Program-made: the position numbers and the translations under genes
Assembly (NCBI GenBank): GCA_025922875.1
Contig: JAICGZ010000020.1
Location: forward strand, 1 to 37,297
From: Pyrinomonadaceae bacterium
Lineage (GTDB): Bacteria; Acidobacteriota; Blastocatellia; Pyrinomonadales; Pyrinomonadaceae
Direction of reading: 5' to 3'
DNA: 37,297 bases
Notes under the pieces: generated by a model
The model's input: the letters and a program-made list of their open reading frames with translations, nothing else
Database searches by the model: none
What the model was told of the DNA's origin: nothing
Shown here: positions 1-8,768 of the stretch, in pieces
Numbering within the stretch: the first letter of the stretch is position 1
Layout of the letters: each line of letters opens with the position of its first letter

Positions 1-1
1 A

Positions 2-85
2 CGGCTTAACTTTCGGGGTTTCTTCGCGCCGTTGAGTGGTCGCATCCGCGCGTTCGGACGCATCCTGATTCCAATTGTTCGATAG
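2..85 (+). CDS. C-terminal end of an upstream gene (partial)
   Basis: An open frame enters from the window edge and ends with TAG at 83-85, two bases before the ATG of the next gene. The 27 visible residues are basic and hydrophobic (ending RILIPIVR). This is too little to identify a family. The tight spacing and shared strand suggest it is the previous gene of the polysaccharide operon. It could also be a chance open frame, since only 84 nt are visible. Confidence 0.45.
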   Translation, partial: RLNFRGFFAPLSGRIRAFGRILIPIVR

Positions 86-87
86 CA

Positions 88-1005
88 ATGTCTCGGCAGG
101 TTCGCAATTGGGTGTTTCTCGGCGACAGTCTCACGGAAGGTGTCGGCTCCAAAAGGATCAGTCACGTTGCGGAGCTCGTTAAACAACTGCGTTCGTCCGG
201 TAGCACGAACGTGCATGAATTTCGCTTGCGGCATGTCGAAATGGGCAAATTAAATCGCGACGTGGAATTTAACGTGGCGGGGTTTATGAATGTCGGCGCA
301 CAGCAGAACTCTTCGGATGTGTGGCTTTGGAATCTTGCTTGTGAAGGTCAGACGATTGAGTCTGACTTTGGTTGGCTGCCGCTTATCACTACGCTACGGC
401 CCGAATTGGTGGTGATATTCAGAGGGAGTTTGGAAAGCATTATTCGGCCGGCGATGTTGCGTGATGGCGCGTGGCCGTGGTGGGTGCCGCGGTCGTGGCG
501 TGGTTATGCAGCGATGGATCCGCGTTGTTACTTCAGCACGACGTGGTGGCGAAAGGCGAAGCAGAGTTCGGTTGATGCGCTGAAACAGAAGACGCGGCTC
601 AGGCTGCTAAAACAGCGGCCCGGAAAGCCGTTAATGGATTTAGAGCATCTCTCCGGCCATCAAGCTGAACTTTTAAGGCAACTGCGCGGGTTGGGTGCAC
701 GTGTTCTTGTGCTCGGGCTTTTGCCGGTGGACCAGGGACGCTTCCCAAGCTCTCCCGAACATTTCAAATCGGTAAACATGCAGCTACAGCAGATCGCAAC
801 AGCCGAAGGTGCTGAGTTCTTCGACTGGGCTTCGCTGCTGCCAACGAATGGTGATCTTTTCTACCGTGACAGTTTTCATCCGAATGCAGCAGGCGCTGTC
901 GCCTTGGCTAATACACTTCGCGGGTATCTTTGTAGGGGTGGCCCTCCGTGGCCACCCCTGTGTGCGAATCAAGGGGTGGCCACGGAGGGCCACCCCTACA
1001 AATGA
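88..1005 (+). CDS. SGNH/GDSL-family hydrolase
   Basis: A 305-residue protein with the block I GDSL motif very near the N-terminus (FLGDSLTEG, Ser14 as predicted nucleophile) and a late DSFHPN motif giving Asp261 and His264 of the SGNH catalytic triad. Family members are esterases or lipases, and in polysaccharide loci they often remove or transfer O-acetyl groups; a role in glycan de-acetylation is inferred from context only. There is no clear signal peptide, so it is probably cytoplasmic. The last roughly 24 residues (after LRGYL) are translated from a palindromic repeat at 929-1002, so the natural domain ends near residue 280 and the tail is probably non-functional. Its stop TGA overlaps the next ATG (ATGA). 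Confidence 0.82.
   Translation: MSRQVRNWVFLGDSLTEGVGSKRISHVAELVKQLRSSGSTNVHEFRLRHVEMGKLNRDVEFNVAGFMNVGAQQNSSDVWLWNLACEGQTIESDFGWLPLITTLRPELVVIFRGSLESIIRPAMLRDGAWPWWVPRSWRGYAAMDPRCYFSTTWWRKAKQSSVDALKQKTRLRLLKQRPGKPLMDLEHLSGHQAELLRQLRGLGARVLVLGLLPVDQGRFPSSPEHFKSVNMQLQQIATAEGAEFFDWASLLPTNGDLFYRDSFHPNAAGAVALANTLRGYLCRGGPPWPPLCANQGVATEGHPYK
929..1002. repeat. Family A double-hairpin palindrome, copy A1
   Basis: Two 31-nt arms (929-959 and 972-1002) are perfect reverse complements around a 12-nt spacer. Each arm is itself a hairpin (GGGGTGGCC, six-base loop, GGCCACCCC). The element therefore can fold either as one long stem or as two adjacent hairpins. It lies inside the 3' end of the SGNH hydrolase gene and abuts the start codon of the next gene. 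Other copies are at 17881-17957 and 30025-30108. Confidence 0.95.
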
Positions 1006-1871
1006 AACCTGGTATTTCGGCAGTTGTCACGGCGTACGAGCGAGTCGATCAAACGCTCGCGACGCTCCGAGTCATTCAGAGTTGTGTGCCGGCGCCGGAT
1101 GAAATACTGGTCCACGTTGATGCGAATCAGGTTGAGTGTGAGACGGCGATTCAAAAAGCCTTTCCGGAAGTTCGCATTCTGCGCAGCAACGATCGTGTTG
1201 GACCGGGTGGCGGGCGAAACAAGTTATTGAGTGCCGCACAGTTCGAATTCGTGGCGAGCTTCGATGACGACTCTTATCCGATCGATTCAGACTACTTCGG
1301 CCGTGCACTCAAACTCTTCGAGAAGTTTCCTGACGCTTCAGTGATCTGCGCTGCGCTTTACCACACCGGTGAATCGATCGGCCTCGATGAACGGAGCGCG
1401 AATTGGACCGCAGACTTCTCCGGCGGCGCCTGCATCTTCCTTCGAAAGGCCTTCCTCGAAGCAGGAGGATACGTGCCTTTGCCGATCGCGTATGGCATGG
1501 AAGAGGTGGACCTCGCGATTCGCCTCCATGCGAGTGGCGGCAAAATTCTAACTACGCCGTGGTTGCGCGTGTTTCATAACACCGATCTAAAACGGCATGG
1601 CGATCCACGTGTCACAGCAGGAAGCATCGCGAACCTCGCGTTGCTGGCTTATTTGCGTTACCCGGTTTCACTTTGGATTGTTGGTGTGGGCCAATGCGCG
1701 AACCGTCTGCTCTGGTTGTTGCGGCATGGAAGGCGGCGTGGAATTTGGCAAGGCGTGACGATGATTCCCGCGCACCTCCGGGCGAATCGTCGTTATCGTT
1801 TACCAGTGAGCAAGAGAGCGATCAGATCGTACTTGGCATTGCGAAGAGCGCCGGTGGCAGAGAGTTTGTGA
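1002..1871 (+). CDS. Family 2 glycosyltransferase
   Basis: A 289-residue GT-A fold glycosyltransferase that would transfer a sugar from a nucleotide donor to a lipid-linked glycan at the cytoplasmic membrane face. It opens with the typical ISAVVTAYER beta strand and has a DDD metal/nucleotide site at residues 88-90 (SFDDDSYP), followed by a GGACIFLR segment and the YGMEEVDLAIRL acceptor-side motif common in GT2 proteins. I chose ATG 1002 because it overlaps the upstream stop (ATGA) and begins at the conserved strand. An in-frame ATG at 948 would add only residues encoded by the palindromic repeat. Donor and acceptor cannot be read from the sequence. Confidence 0.85.
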   Translation: MKPGISAVVTAYERVDQTLATLRVIQSCVPAPDEILVHVDANQVECETAIQKAFPEVRILRSNDRVGPGGGRNKLLSAAQFEFVASFDDDSYPIDSDYFGRALKLFEKFPDASVICAALYHTGESIGLDERSANWTADFSGGACIFLRKAFLEAGGYVPLPIAYGMEEVDLAIRLHASGGKILTTPWLRVFHNTDLKRHGDPRVTAGSIANLALLAYLRYPVSLWIVGVGQCANRLLWLLRHGRRRGIWQGVTMIPAHLRANRRYRLPVSKRAIRSYLALRRAPVAESL

Positions 1872-1876
1872 AATAT

Positions 1877-1968
1877 TTTCCCGCAAAGGCGCAAAGCTGC
1901 AAAGAGAAGGCGCGAACATGACCTCTTCTTTGCGGCTTTCCTTTGCGTCTTTGCGCCTTTGCGGGAAA
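1877..1968. repeat. Family B palindrome, copy B1
   Basis: Arms at 1877-1896 and 1949-1968 are perfect 20-nt reverse complements (TTTCCCGCAAAGGCGCAAAG and its complement). The 52-nt middle also contains partly pairing GCAAAGAGAAG and CTTCTTTGC segments. It fills the spacer between the GT2 gene and the next glycosyltransferase, whose likely start is 18 nt downstream. Confidence 0.95.
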
Positions 1969-1985
1969 CTTTCCGGATTAATCGA

Positions 1986-3134
1986 TTGACTCAAAGCTGG
2001 CTCTGCTGCCAACTCGGCGCCAGGGAACATTACGCGGTGCCGCGGGCGCTGCAACGCAACGGGTCGCTCAGCCAATTTATCACCGATCTTTGGATCCGTT
2101 CGGGAATGTTTGGCAGGTTTCATCCTGAGTTGGCGAAGGCCCGCATTACTGCGTCCAACGTCGCGGCATTCACATTCGAGCTGAAAGCTTCTGTCACACG
2201 CGAAAACGGTTGGAAGCTGATCACCCGCAGAAACGAATGGTTTCAGCGTCACGCTGTGGCCCAACTCGCGCAGAACAAAACCACGAATGGTGACCACACC
2301 GTCTTTGCTTACAGTTACGCAGCGGAACGGATCTTCAAGTTTGCGCGCGAGCGTGGCTGGCGAACGGTGTTGGGGCAAATCGATCCCGGTCCGGCCGAGG
2401 AACGAATCGTTGCCGGTCTCCACGAGAAGTTCGCAGCGAGGTGGGAAGCTGCGCCGAAGGAATACTGGGATCGATGGCGCAATGAATGCGAGCTCGCAGA
2501 TCAGATCCTTGTCAACTCTGCGTGGTCCAGAGATGCTTTGCTTGGTGAAGGGATGCCGGCAGAGAAGATAAGCGTCGTGCCTCTCGCTTATGAAACAGCC
2601 GAGAGATCCTTTGAGCGCCGGTATCCTCACGCTTTTAATTCAGAGCGTCCACTCAGAGTTCTGTTTCTGGGGCAGATAAGTCTGCGAAAGGGAGTCGGGC
2701 AGTTGCTCGAAGCAGTCAAATTGCTTGCTGGTGAAGATGTCGAGTTCTGGTTTGTTGGACCAGCGCAGATGGAAATTCCTCAGCATCCCAACGTCAGGTC
2801 GTTTGGCGTTGTGCCGCGCCTTGAGGTCGACAGGTATTACAGAGACGCGGACGTATTTATTCTACCCACGCTTTCGGATGGTTTTGGGTTAACGCAATTG
2901 GAAGCGCAGTCGTGGAAGTTGCCGGTAGTGGCGTCGCGGCATTGCGGGGAAGTCGTTCGTGATGGTTTCAACGGCGTGGTTCTCGAAGAAGTTTCCGCGG
3001 AGGCCATCGCGGATGTGCTGCTGAGGTTTTTGCGATCGCCGCAGATCCTTAGTGGGATGTCGGCGAGATCGGGTGTGAGTGATCGTTTCAGTCTTAAAAC
3101 GCTGGCCGCATCTTTACAGGATTTACATGATTAA
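1986..3134 (+). CDS. Family 4 (GT-B) glycosyltransferase
   Basis: A retaining GT-B fold glycosyltransferase of about 382 residues. The donor-binding half has VLFLGQISLRKGVGQLLEAV and then DVFILPTLSDGFGLTQLEAQ. The latter matches the GT4 E-x7-E signature with Asp in the first position, followed by PVVASRHCGEVV. I prefer the TTG at 1986 (giving MTQSWLCCQLGAREHYAVPR), which begins 18 nt after the family B palindrome. The in-frame TTG at 1959 lies inside the palindrome. No Shine-Dalgarno motif is visible for either start. The stop overlaps the next gene's proposed ATG by 8 nt. It belongs to the polysaccharide assembly set; sugar specificity is unknown. Confidence 0.85.
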   Translation: MTQSWLCCQLGAREHYAVPRALQRNGSLSQFITDLWIRSGMFGRFHPELAKARITASNVAAFTFELKASVTRENGWKLITRRNEWFQRHAVAQLAQNKTTNGDHTVFAYSYAAERIFKFARERGWRTVLGQIDPGPAEERIVAGLHEKFAARWEAAPKEYWDRWRNECELADQILVNSAWSRDALLGEGMPAEKISVVPLAYETAERSFERRYPHAFNSERPLRVLFLGQISLRKGVGQLLEAVKLLAGEDVEFWFVGPAQMEIPQHPNVRSFGVVPRLEVDRYYRDADVFILPTLSDGFGLTQLEAQSWKLPVVASRHCGEVVRDGFNGVVLEEVSAEAIADVLLRFLRSPQILSGMSARSGVSDRFSLKTLAASLQDLHD

Positions 3135-3148
3135 TCAGGATTTACATG
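3117..3148 (+). repeat. Direct repeat CAGGATTTACATG
   Basis: CAGGATTTACATG occurs at 3117-3129 and again at 3136-3148, separated by ATTAAT. It spans the end of the GT4 gene and the first codons of the polymerase gene, so it encodes the last residues of the former and the start region of the latter. It resembles the short GGATTTACA tandem repeats seen between genes in many environmental genomes (recalled, not searched). Confidence 0.7.
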
Positions 3149-4566
3149 TAAGTCGTGTCTGGATCGCTCCGAGCCTCACCATGCAGTCGACGCTGCTCGC
3201 GATGCTGAGCACCGGCATAGCCACAACACTTTCAATACTTCTGATCCCCGACAACCCCGCGCGCGAAGGTGCATTGTTCTACCCTGCGCTCGTGATGTCC
3301 GCGGGTCTCGCGACCGCGCCGCTCGTCACTGCGTTTAGTTATCCAAAAGCATTGCTTCGCGGTGAGTCGCTCGTCGCCCTGGCGCCGATCTACTGGCTCC
3401 TGCTCGATCTGCTCCAGGGCGTCTATTTAATGGAGGATGTCACGAGCAACGAGGTCAGGCTGGGGTTTCTCGGAATCGGCGTGTTCGTGGCGATGGTTTG
3501 GCTTGGCGCGATACGTCGCTCGTGGAAGATTCCAAGGGTGTTGCTTAGCGCCGTTTCGCAGGAGTTCTCGATCAACACGTACTTCGGCCTCGCGCTAGCG
3601 TGTTTCTTCATCGGCATGTTGAACTTCGCGGCGCCGTGCAACTTCAACGTTTTCGAGATGGTCCATTACCTGGGCCAGGAGCGTTGGGCGGCGCCTTGGG
3701 GACGCGGCCAGTTGGGCGGCTGGGATGCGTTTCTCGATCACCTGCAATACTTCGGTTATCTCCTGCCCGTTCTTACCGTCGTGATTGGCCGGCGCGTTGG
3801 AGTGCGCAATGTTCGCACGGTCATCTGCACCGGCATGTCGGTCGTGATGGCATTGTTTCTCGCGCAGAGCGGCAGCCGGCGGGTTATCGGCGTTGTAGTG
3901 GGGATGGCGCTGATCCTTTGGATCCTGGACCAGCAGCGGTTGAGACTCAAACATCTGCTTACCACAGTGCTGGCGATACTCGCATTGCTCATTGCGTTAC
4001 AAGTGATGCTCGAATACAGAAATGTCGGGTTAGGTGTGCTGGTTGGTAACCGAGAAGTCCCGAGTGGCCGATTCGAAAAAAGGCAGATCCTCGAAGAGCA
4101 ACATCTGCGCGTCGACGACAATTTTTACCGGCTGTGCCAGATCATTCAACTCATTCCGGAATCGTATCCATTCGTCTATCACAAGTATTTCGTCTACGTG
4201 ATCGTGCGGCCGGTGCCGCGTGTCTTTTGGCCGGAGAAACCTGTCGATCCGGGGTTTGACTTGCCGGCTGCTCTGGGCGTCCAGGGCGTTTCGTTTTCCT
4301 ATTCCGTGATTGGCGAACTCTACATGTCGCTCGGCTTTATCGGGATCGCGCTGGGCGGCTGGTTTTATGGACGCGTGGCGTCGATGGCGAGCGGGCTGCT
4401 TGCTCGCTGCACGACGCAGGGCGCGCTGGTGATCTACAGCATCGTGGTGATGGCGCTGTTCTCGGGTATGCGATCTATTTTGGAACTCATACTTGTGAGT
4501 TATGTCGTGCTGGCGTGGGTAGGGCTCGCGCATCTGTTTATCAAGTTGAGGCACGCGAAGGCTTGA
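3127..4566 (+). CDS. Wzy-like O-antigen/oligosaccharide repeat-unit polymerase
   Basis: An integral membrane protein of about 479 residues with many hydrophobic segments spread along its length and a large periplasmic-type loop in the second half. That loop carries FYRLCQIIQLIPESYPF and PRVFWPEKP (around residues 363-372). The PR-x-WP-x-KP motif followed by GVSFSYSVIGELYMSLG is typical of Wzy-like polymerases, which join lipid-linked repeat units in the periplasm. ATG 3127 is the first start that does not deeply overlap the upstream gene; ATG 3181 (MQSTLLAML) is an alternative that skips the repeat-encoded leader. The gene ends by overlapping the next gene by 4 nt (TTGA). A capsule or exopolysaccharide polymerase is equally possible. 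Confidence 0.78.
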   Translation: MINQDLHVSRVWIAPSLTMQSTLLAMLSTGIATTLSILLIPDNPAREGALFYPALVMSAGLATAPLVTAFSYPKALLRGESLVALAPIYWLLLDLLQGVYLMEDVTSNEVRLGFLGIGVFVAMVWLGAIRRSWKIPRVLLSAVSQEFSINTYFGLALACFFIGMLNFAAPCNFNVFEMVHYLGQERWAAPWGRGQLGGWDAFLDHLQYFGYLLPVLTVVIGRRVGVRNVRTVICTGMSVVMALFLAQSGSRRVIGVVVGMALILWILDQQRLRLKHLLTTVLAILALLIALQVMLEYRNVGLGVLVGNREVPSGRFEKRQILEEQHLRVDDNFYRLCQIIQLIPESYPFVYHKYFVYVIVRPVPRVFWPEKPVDPGFDLPAALGVQGVSFSYSVIGELYMSLGFIGIALGGWFYGRVASMASGLLARCTTQGALVIYSIVVMALFSGMRSILELILVSYVVLAWVGLAHLFIKLRHAKA

Positions 4567-5660
4567 AGGTTTTTGTACTGACTGATTCGCCCTCGCCTTA
4601 TCAGGTTGAGTTGTTCAATGAAATCGAGACGCACGGTGAGTGCACACTCGAAGTAGCTTACCTGCGTAGTCGTGATCCACATCGCCTCTGGAAGTCGTCA
4701 GCACGCCGTCATGCGTCGATAGAACTCGATCGCGAGGACATGTCGCGGGCGCGTGAGTCTGCGGGTCGTGCTGATCTCGTGGTGTTCAACTATTACCGGC
4801 ACGCGAATGCTGAGCGGCTGATTGAGGAGCGAGCGACGAGCGGTGCGCCGTGGTGTTTTTGGGGTGAGCGGCCGGGTGCACATCCACCAGCGTGGGCCGG
4901 GCGTTTGTTGCGCAAGTGGAAACTCTCGAAGCTGCATGCATCGCCGGTTCCGATTTGGGGAATCGGGAAGTTTGCGGTTGATGGGTATCGCGAAGAGTTT
5001 GGGAATGGACGTGCGTATTGCAACTTGCCTTACTTCTCCGATCTGCAACGCTTTAACAATCTGGTGGAGAGACCGTCAGTGCGGACGTTTTTGTTTTCCG
5101 GCTCGCTCATTCATCGCAAGGGTGTGGATCTGCTGGCGCGTGCGTTTGTGCGGCTTGCGCGTGAGGTTTCGAATGTGCGGCTGAGAATTGTTGGAGAAGG
5201 GGAGTTGCGGGAGTCGCTCGCGCAAACGCTACGTCCGGTGAGTGAGCGTGTGGAGTTTGCTGGGTTTAGAGAGTGGGATGAACTGCCCGGTGAGTATGCG
5301 TGCGCGGATGTGTTGTGTGTTCCTTCGCGTTATGACGGGTGGGGACTGGTAGTTCCTGAGGGGCTTGCCGCAGGGCTGCCGGTTATCGCGACGGATCGGA
5401 TGGGTGCGGCACTTGAGTTTGTGGAGACAGGACGGAATGGATGGCTCGTTCCGGCGGGTGATGAAGAGGCGATTTTGAATGCGATGCGTGACGCGACTCA
5501 AAGTGACACGGCTAACCTGGGTCGTCAGGCGCGGGAGAGTGTCAGTGCGCACACTTTGCGACATGGGGCAGAACGCTTTGTGTCCTTCGCGTGCGAGGCG
5601 GTCGACGGTTGGTTTCCCGCGAAGGCGCAAAGAAAAGAAAAGTCGCAAAGAAAGCCCTGA
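4563..5660 (+). CDS. Family 4 (GT-B) glycosyltransferase
   Basis: A 365-residue glycosyltransferase. It starts MKVFVLTDSPSPYQVELFNE, a usual GT4 N-terminal strand and loop, and contains FSGSLIHRKGVDLLARAF and DVLCVPSRYDGWGLVVPEGLAAGLPVIAT, the donor-binding region with a D-x7-E variant of the family signature. The TTG at 4563 overlaps the upstream TGA, which suggests translational coupling. The C-terminal tail (about 16 residues, starting near FPAKAQRKEK) is encoded by the left arm of a family B palindrome at 5613, so the ancestral stop has probably been displaced. It is expected to act on the lipid-linked glycan; substrate unknown. Confidence 0.83.
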   Translation: MKVFVLTDSPSPYQVELFNEIETHGECTLEVAYLRSRDPHRLWKSSARRHASIELDREDMSRARESAGRADLVVFNYYRHANAERLIEERATSGAPWCFWGERPGAHPPAWAGRLLRKWKLSKLHASPVPIWGIGKFAVDGYREEFGNGRAYCNLPYFSDLQRFNNLVERPSVRTFLFSGSLIHRKGVDLLARAFVRLAREVSNVRLRIVGEGELRESLAQTLRPVSERVEFAGFREWDELPGEYACADVLCVPSRYDGWGLVVPEGLAAGLPVIATDRMGAALEFVETGRNGWLVPAGDEEAILNAMRDATQSDTANLGRQARESVSAHTLRHGAERFVSFACEAVDGWFPAKAQRKEKSQRKP

Positions 5661-5705
5661 ACTCTTCTTTGCGCCTTCTCCGCGTCTTTGCGCCTTTGCG
5701 CGAAA
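5613..5705. repeat. Family B palindrome, copy B2
   Basis: The left arm at 5613-5632 pairs with 5686-5705 with two mismatches. The centre holds an additional GCAAAGAAAG / CTTCTTTGC pairing. The left arm codes for the end of the GT4 gene, and the right arm stops 10 nt before the asnB start codon. Confidence 0.92.
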
Positions 5706-5715
5706 ATTTCTTCTG

Positions 5716-7551
5716 ATGTGCAGTATCTCCGGCATTTTTAGCACCTGTGGCGCCAACGAATTAGCTGTTCAGCGAATGAACGCTGCTCAACGACACCGCG
5801 GTCCTGACGACGAGGGCGTCTTTCAAGCAGGCGATGTGATTCTTGGCAGTACGCGGCTTGCGGTTATCGACACTTCACGCGCCGGTCACCAGCCGATGGA
5901 CGATCCGCAAACCGGAAACTGCATCACCTACAACGGCGAAACCTATAACTTCAAAGACCTGCGCAAAGAGCTTGGCGGTGAGTGGCTCTCAAACACCGAC
6001 ACCGAAGTCATCCTTCGTGCGTACCGGAAGTGGGGCGTCGACGCATTTCGAAGAATGCGCGGCATGTTTGCCCTCGCGATCTGGGACGACGCAAAACAGA
6101 ACCTGTTGCTCGCTCGAGATCCTTTAGGTATCAAGCCGCTCTACTACTATGTCTCTAATAACCACTTCGTGTTCGCCTCAGAGTTGCGCGCGCTGCTTGC
6201 GAGTGGCTTAGTCCCGCGACGGCTCAGCGCCGCCGGCATCGATTCGTACCTAGCCAACGGATCAGTCGAATCACCGCTTACGATCATTGACGGAGTTAAG
6301 CAGTTGTTACCCGGTCACTATTTGCAAGTCAGGGTAAGCGAAGCGAAGAAGATCGAGTTAAGCGACACTCATTTTGCGAGCTCAAAAGTAGAAACCATAA
6401 ATAGCGACAGAGATGAAGCAGTGGCGCGATTGCGCTCCGAGCTCGAAGAGTCGGTTCAAGTTCACCTTGTGAGCGACGTGCCGCTCGGTGTGTTTCTCTC
6501 AGGCGGAATGGATTCAAGCGCGCTGGTCGCACTAATGAGCCGGCTGGACCATCGACCAAAAACGTTCAGCGTGGTCTTTGACGAAGCCACATTCAACGAA
6601 GCGCCATTCTCGCGCGCCGTCGCTGAACGCTTCCAAACCGATCATTCCGAAATACGTCTCAGTGAAGATCGTTTGCTTGCGCTTTTGCCCGGCGCCATCG
6701 CAGCTATCGATCAGCCAACAATGGACGGCATCAACACCTATGTCGTTTCGCAAGCCGTAAAGAAAGCGGGAATCACTGTCGCCCTTTCGGGTCTCGGTGG
6801 AGATGAGTTGTTCGCGGGCTATCCGAGCTTCATACGCGCGATGAAGCTCGCCTCGATCTCACCACTGTCGAAGCGCGTTTTGCGTGCTGCCTCCGGTGTA
6901 GGGAAAGTCGCATTGAACGGCTCAGTACAGCGTCACAAGTTTTGGCAACTGGCAAACAGCAATTGCACGCCCGAAGACGTTTACCGCATCTCACGCCAGC
7001 TCTTCTCGACCGATTTCGTGACACGAATAACAGGCCGCGATGCTGTCTTTAAAACCAACGGAAATCACCATTCAAGCGACACTGTGAACGCGATCTCGCG
7101 GCTCGAGCTGCGCGGCTACATGACCAATACCTTGCTGCGCGATACCGATGCGATGAGCATGGCGCATTCGCTTGAAATGCGCGTTCCATTCGTCGATTTA
7201 AAGGTCGTTGACTACGTGCTTTCGCTGCCCGGTGAATGGAAAGCCGGCGAAAGAAACAAACCGTTGCTGGCAGATGCTGTTGGCGACCTGCTGCCTCGAG
7301 ATTTTCTGGCGCGTCCGAAGATGGGATTTACGTTACCGTTCGAGAAGTGGCTGCAACACTCTATGCGCGGCGAAGTATCTTCAGTGTTGGCGAATCGCTT
7401 CGCGGGTTTGAATGCCCAGGCAGTAGAAAGCGTTTGGAACAACTTCCTGAAAAAACCGCGAGCAGTCGGCTGGTCGCGTCCCTGGTCACTTTACGTGCTC
7501 GCAAAGTGGTGCGAGATCAACGGTGTCACAGGTTCAGAGTTCAGCCTTTAG
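5716..7551 (+). CDS. asnB: Asparagine synthase (glutamine-hydrolysing) family amidotransferase
   Basis: A 611-residue protein with the full AsnB architecture. Cys2 follows the initiator Met and is the glutaminase nucleophile. The class II glutaminase domain shows QRHRGPDDEG, YNGETYNFKDLR, NTDTEVILRAY and ARDPLGIKPLYY. The synthetase domain has the PP-loop SGGMDSS near residue 262 and SGLGGDELFAGYP near residue 357. The start is fixed at ATG 5716 because the protein must begin with Met-Cys; an open frame extends upstream to 5479 but is repeat and shadow sequence. Family members make asparagine from aspartate, but those in O-antigen or capsule loci can amidate uronic acids (WbpS type). Given the surrounding glycan genes, sugar amidation is a reasonable alternative. 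Confidence 0.9.
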   Translation: MCSISGIFSTCGANELAVQRMNAAQRHRGPDDEGVFQAGDVILGSTRLAVIDTSRAGHQPMDDPQTGNCITYNGETYNFKDLRKELGGEWLSNTDTEVILRAYRKWGVDAFRRMRGMFALAIWDDAKQNLLLARDPLGIKPLYYYVSNNHFVFASELRALLASGLVPRRLSAAGIDSYLANGSVESPLTIIDGVKQLLPGHYLQVRVSEAKKIELSDTHFASSKVETINSDRDEAVARLRSELEESVQVHLVSDVPLGVFLSGGMDSSALVALMSRLDHRPKTFSVVFDEATFNEAPFSRAVAERFQTDHSEIRLSEDRLLALLPGAIAAIDQPTMDGINTYVVSQAVKKAGITVALSGLGGDELFAGYPSFIRAMKLASISPLSKRVLRAASGVGKVALNGSVQRHKFWQLANSNCTPEDVYRISRQLFSTDFVTRITGRDAVFKTNGNHHSSDTVNAISRLELRGYMTNTLLRDTDAMSMAHSLEMRVPFVDLKVVDYVLSLPGEWKAGERNKPLLADAVGDLLPRDFLARPKMGFTLPFEKWLQHSMRGEVSSVLANRFAGLNAQAVESVWNNFLKKPRAVGWSRPWSLYVLAKWCEINGVTGSEFSL

Positions 7552-7587
7552 GCTGCTGTTTTGAGGCCGCAAGCTAAAGCTTGAACT
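7538..7587. repeat. Family C imperfect palindrome, copy C1
   Basis: AGTTCAGCCTTTAGGCTG (7538-7555) faces CAAGCTAAAGCTTGAACT (7570-7587), an imperfect inverted repeat. The left arm also contains its own AGCCTTTAGGCT palindrome. It covers the end of asnB and the spacer before the next glycosyltransferase. A related copy is at 10142. Confidence 0.8.
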
Positions 7588-7595
7588 GGCGTCTG

Positions 7596-8768
7596 ATGAG
7601 AGTGTTACACGTCATACCTTCTGTTTCAGACCGCTCCGGCGGACCAGCAACCGCAATCATTCCGATGTGCCGGGCGCTGTTACGACACGGCATTGAAGTG
7701 TTACTGATTACCACCGACGCCGGACTGCGTGAAGATGAACTGCCGAATGGCGAAGTCTCCGATTACAAGGGCGTCCCCACGATGTTCTTTCCGGCGCAAT
7801 TGGGAGAGTCGTTTAAATATTCACGGCCACTCGCGTCTTGGTTGCGCTCAAACATCGGCGAGTTCAACGTAAGCCACATCCACGCTGTATTCAACCACTC
7901 CTCCGTCGCCGCGGCGCACGTGTGTCGCAAAGCCGGAGTCCCTTACGTCGTCCGCCCGTTAGGAACACTCGATCCCTGGAGCATGACGCAAAAAGCTTTT
8001 CGCAAACGCGTGTTCTGGCAAGTGTCAGGAAAGGGAATGCTGCGTCGCGCCGCGGCAGTCCATTACACAACCGAGACCGAGAAACTGGCCACCGAAGCAC
8101 TATTTGGTTTGAATCACGGCAAGGTGATCGCGCTCGGCATTGAGACGCAATCTTCGACCACACTCTCGCGAGATAACCTTGCGCATCATTTTCCTTCTCT
8201 CGCCGGTGATCCATACGTGCTCGTGTTATCGCGGCTGCATCCGAAGAAAGGTCTCGGCGTTTTGATCGACGCCTTTCTCTCACTGCCGCAGGAGTTTGCA
8301 CGCTGGCGTCTGGTACTGGCCGGTGATGGCCCTGCCGATCACGTTTCGCAACTTCAGGCAAAAGCCGCGTCAAATGATAGGGTGCTATTCACCGGCTGGC
8401 TGGAGGGTGAAAAGAAAGACGCGGTGCTTAGCTGTGCGTCGTTGCTGGCGTTGCCTTCGTACCAGGAGAACTTCGGCTTGTGTGTGATTGAAGCATTGTC
8501 ACACTCAGTGCCTGTGCTGTTGAGCCCGCACGTCAACCTCGCCGAAGAGATCGTGTTGGCGAATGCGGGTTGGATTGCGACGGTTGATAAGGACGCCTTG
8601 GCAGCGCGGCTCGCTGAGGCGCTGCGTGATGAAGAGGAACTCGCGAGACGAGGTCGCGCGGGCAGGGAACTGTCGCTGAAGTACTCGTGGGAAAGCGCCG
8701 CGGAAAGTTTGGCTGAGCTTTACCGGAAGGTTTTAGAGAATGGCAACGCGGGCATACACAGAGTTTGA
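7596..8768 (+). CDS. Family 4 (GT-B) glycosyltransferase
   Basis: A 390-residue GT4 protein. The N-terminal half has MRVLHVIPSVSDRSGGPATA, the glycine-rich acceptor loop of this family. The C-terminal half has VLSRLHPKKGLGVLIDAFL and LALPSYQENFGLCVIEALSHSVPV, a canonical E-x7-E motif. ATG 7596 is chosen over the in-frame TTG at 7581 because the latter lies in the palindromic element and adds only five residues. The 3' end overlaps the methyltransferase gene by 29 nt. The role is transfer of one sugar during repeat-unit assembly on the cytoplasmic membrane; donor unknown. Confidence 0.87.
   Translation: MRVLHVIPSVSDRSGGPATAIIPMCRALLRHGIEVLLITTDAGLREDELPNGEVSDYKGVPTMFFPAQLGESFKYSRPLASWLRSNIGEFNVSHIHAVFNHSSVAAAHVCRKAGVPYVVRPLGTLDPWSMTQKAFRKRVFWQVSGKGMLRRAAAVHYTTETEKLATEALFGLNHGKVIALGIETQSSTTLSRDNLAHHFPSLAGDPYVLVLSRLHPKKGLGVLIDAFLSLPQEFARWRLVLAGDGPADHVSQLQAKAASNDRVLFTGWLEGEKKDAVLSCASLLALPSYQENFGLCVIEALSHSVPVLLSPHVNLAEEIVLANAGWIATVDKDALAARLAEALRDEEELARRGRAGRELSLKYSWESAAESLAELYRKVLENGNAGIHRV

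Noticed and set aside
948-1001. Earlier ATG for the GT2 gene at 1002
   Set aside because: It would add only residues encoded by the family A palindrome and overlap the SGNH gene deeply.
1800-2630. 276-codon minus-strand ORF
   Set aside because: It is antisense to a well supported glycosyltransferase with clear motifs and has no domain of its own.
3600-4049. Long alternative-frame plus-strand ORF inside the polymerase gene
   Set aside because: It lies fully within the better supported membrane protein gene and is rich in arginine and proline, a typical shadow frame.
5479-5715. Longer N-terminus for the asnB product
   Set aside because: AsnB-type enzymes need Cys directly after the initiator Met; the upstream frame is the shadow of the GT4 gene and the family B repeat.
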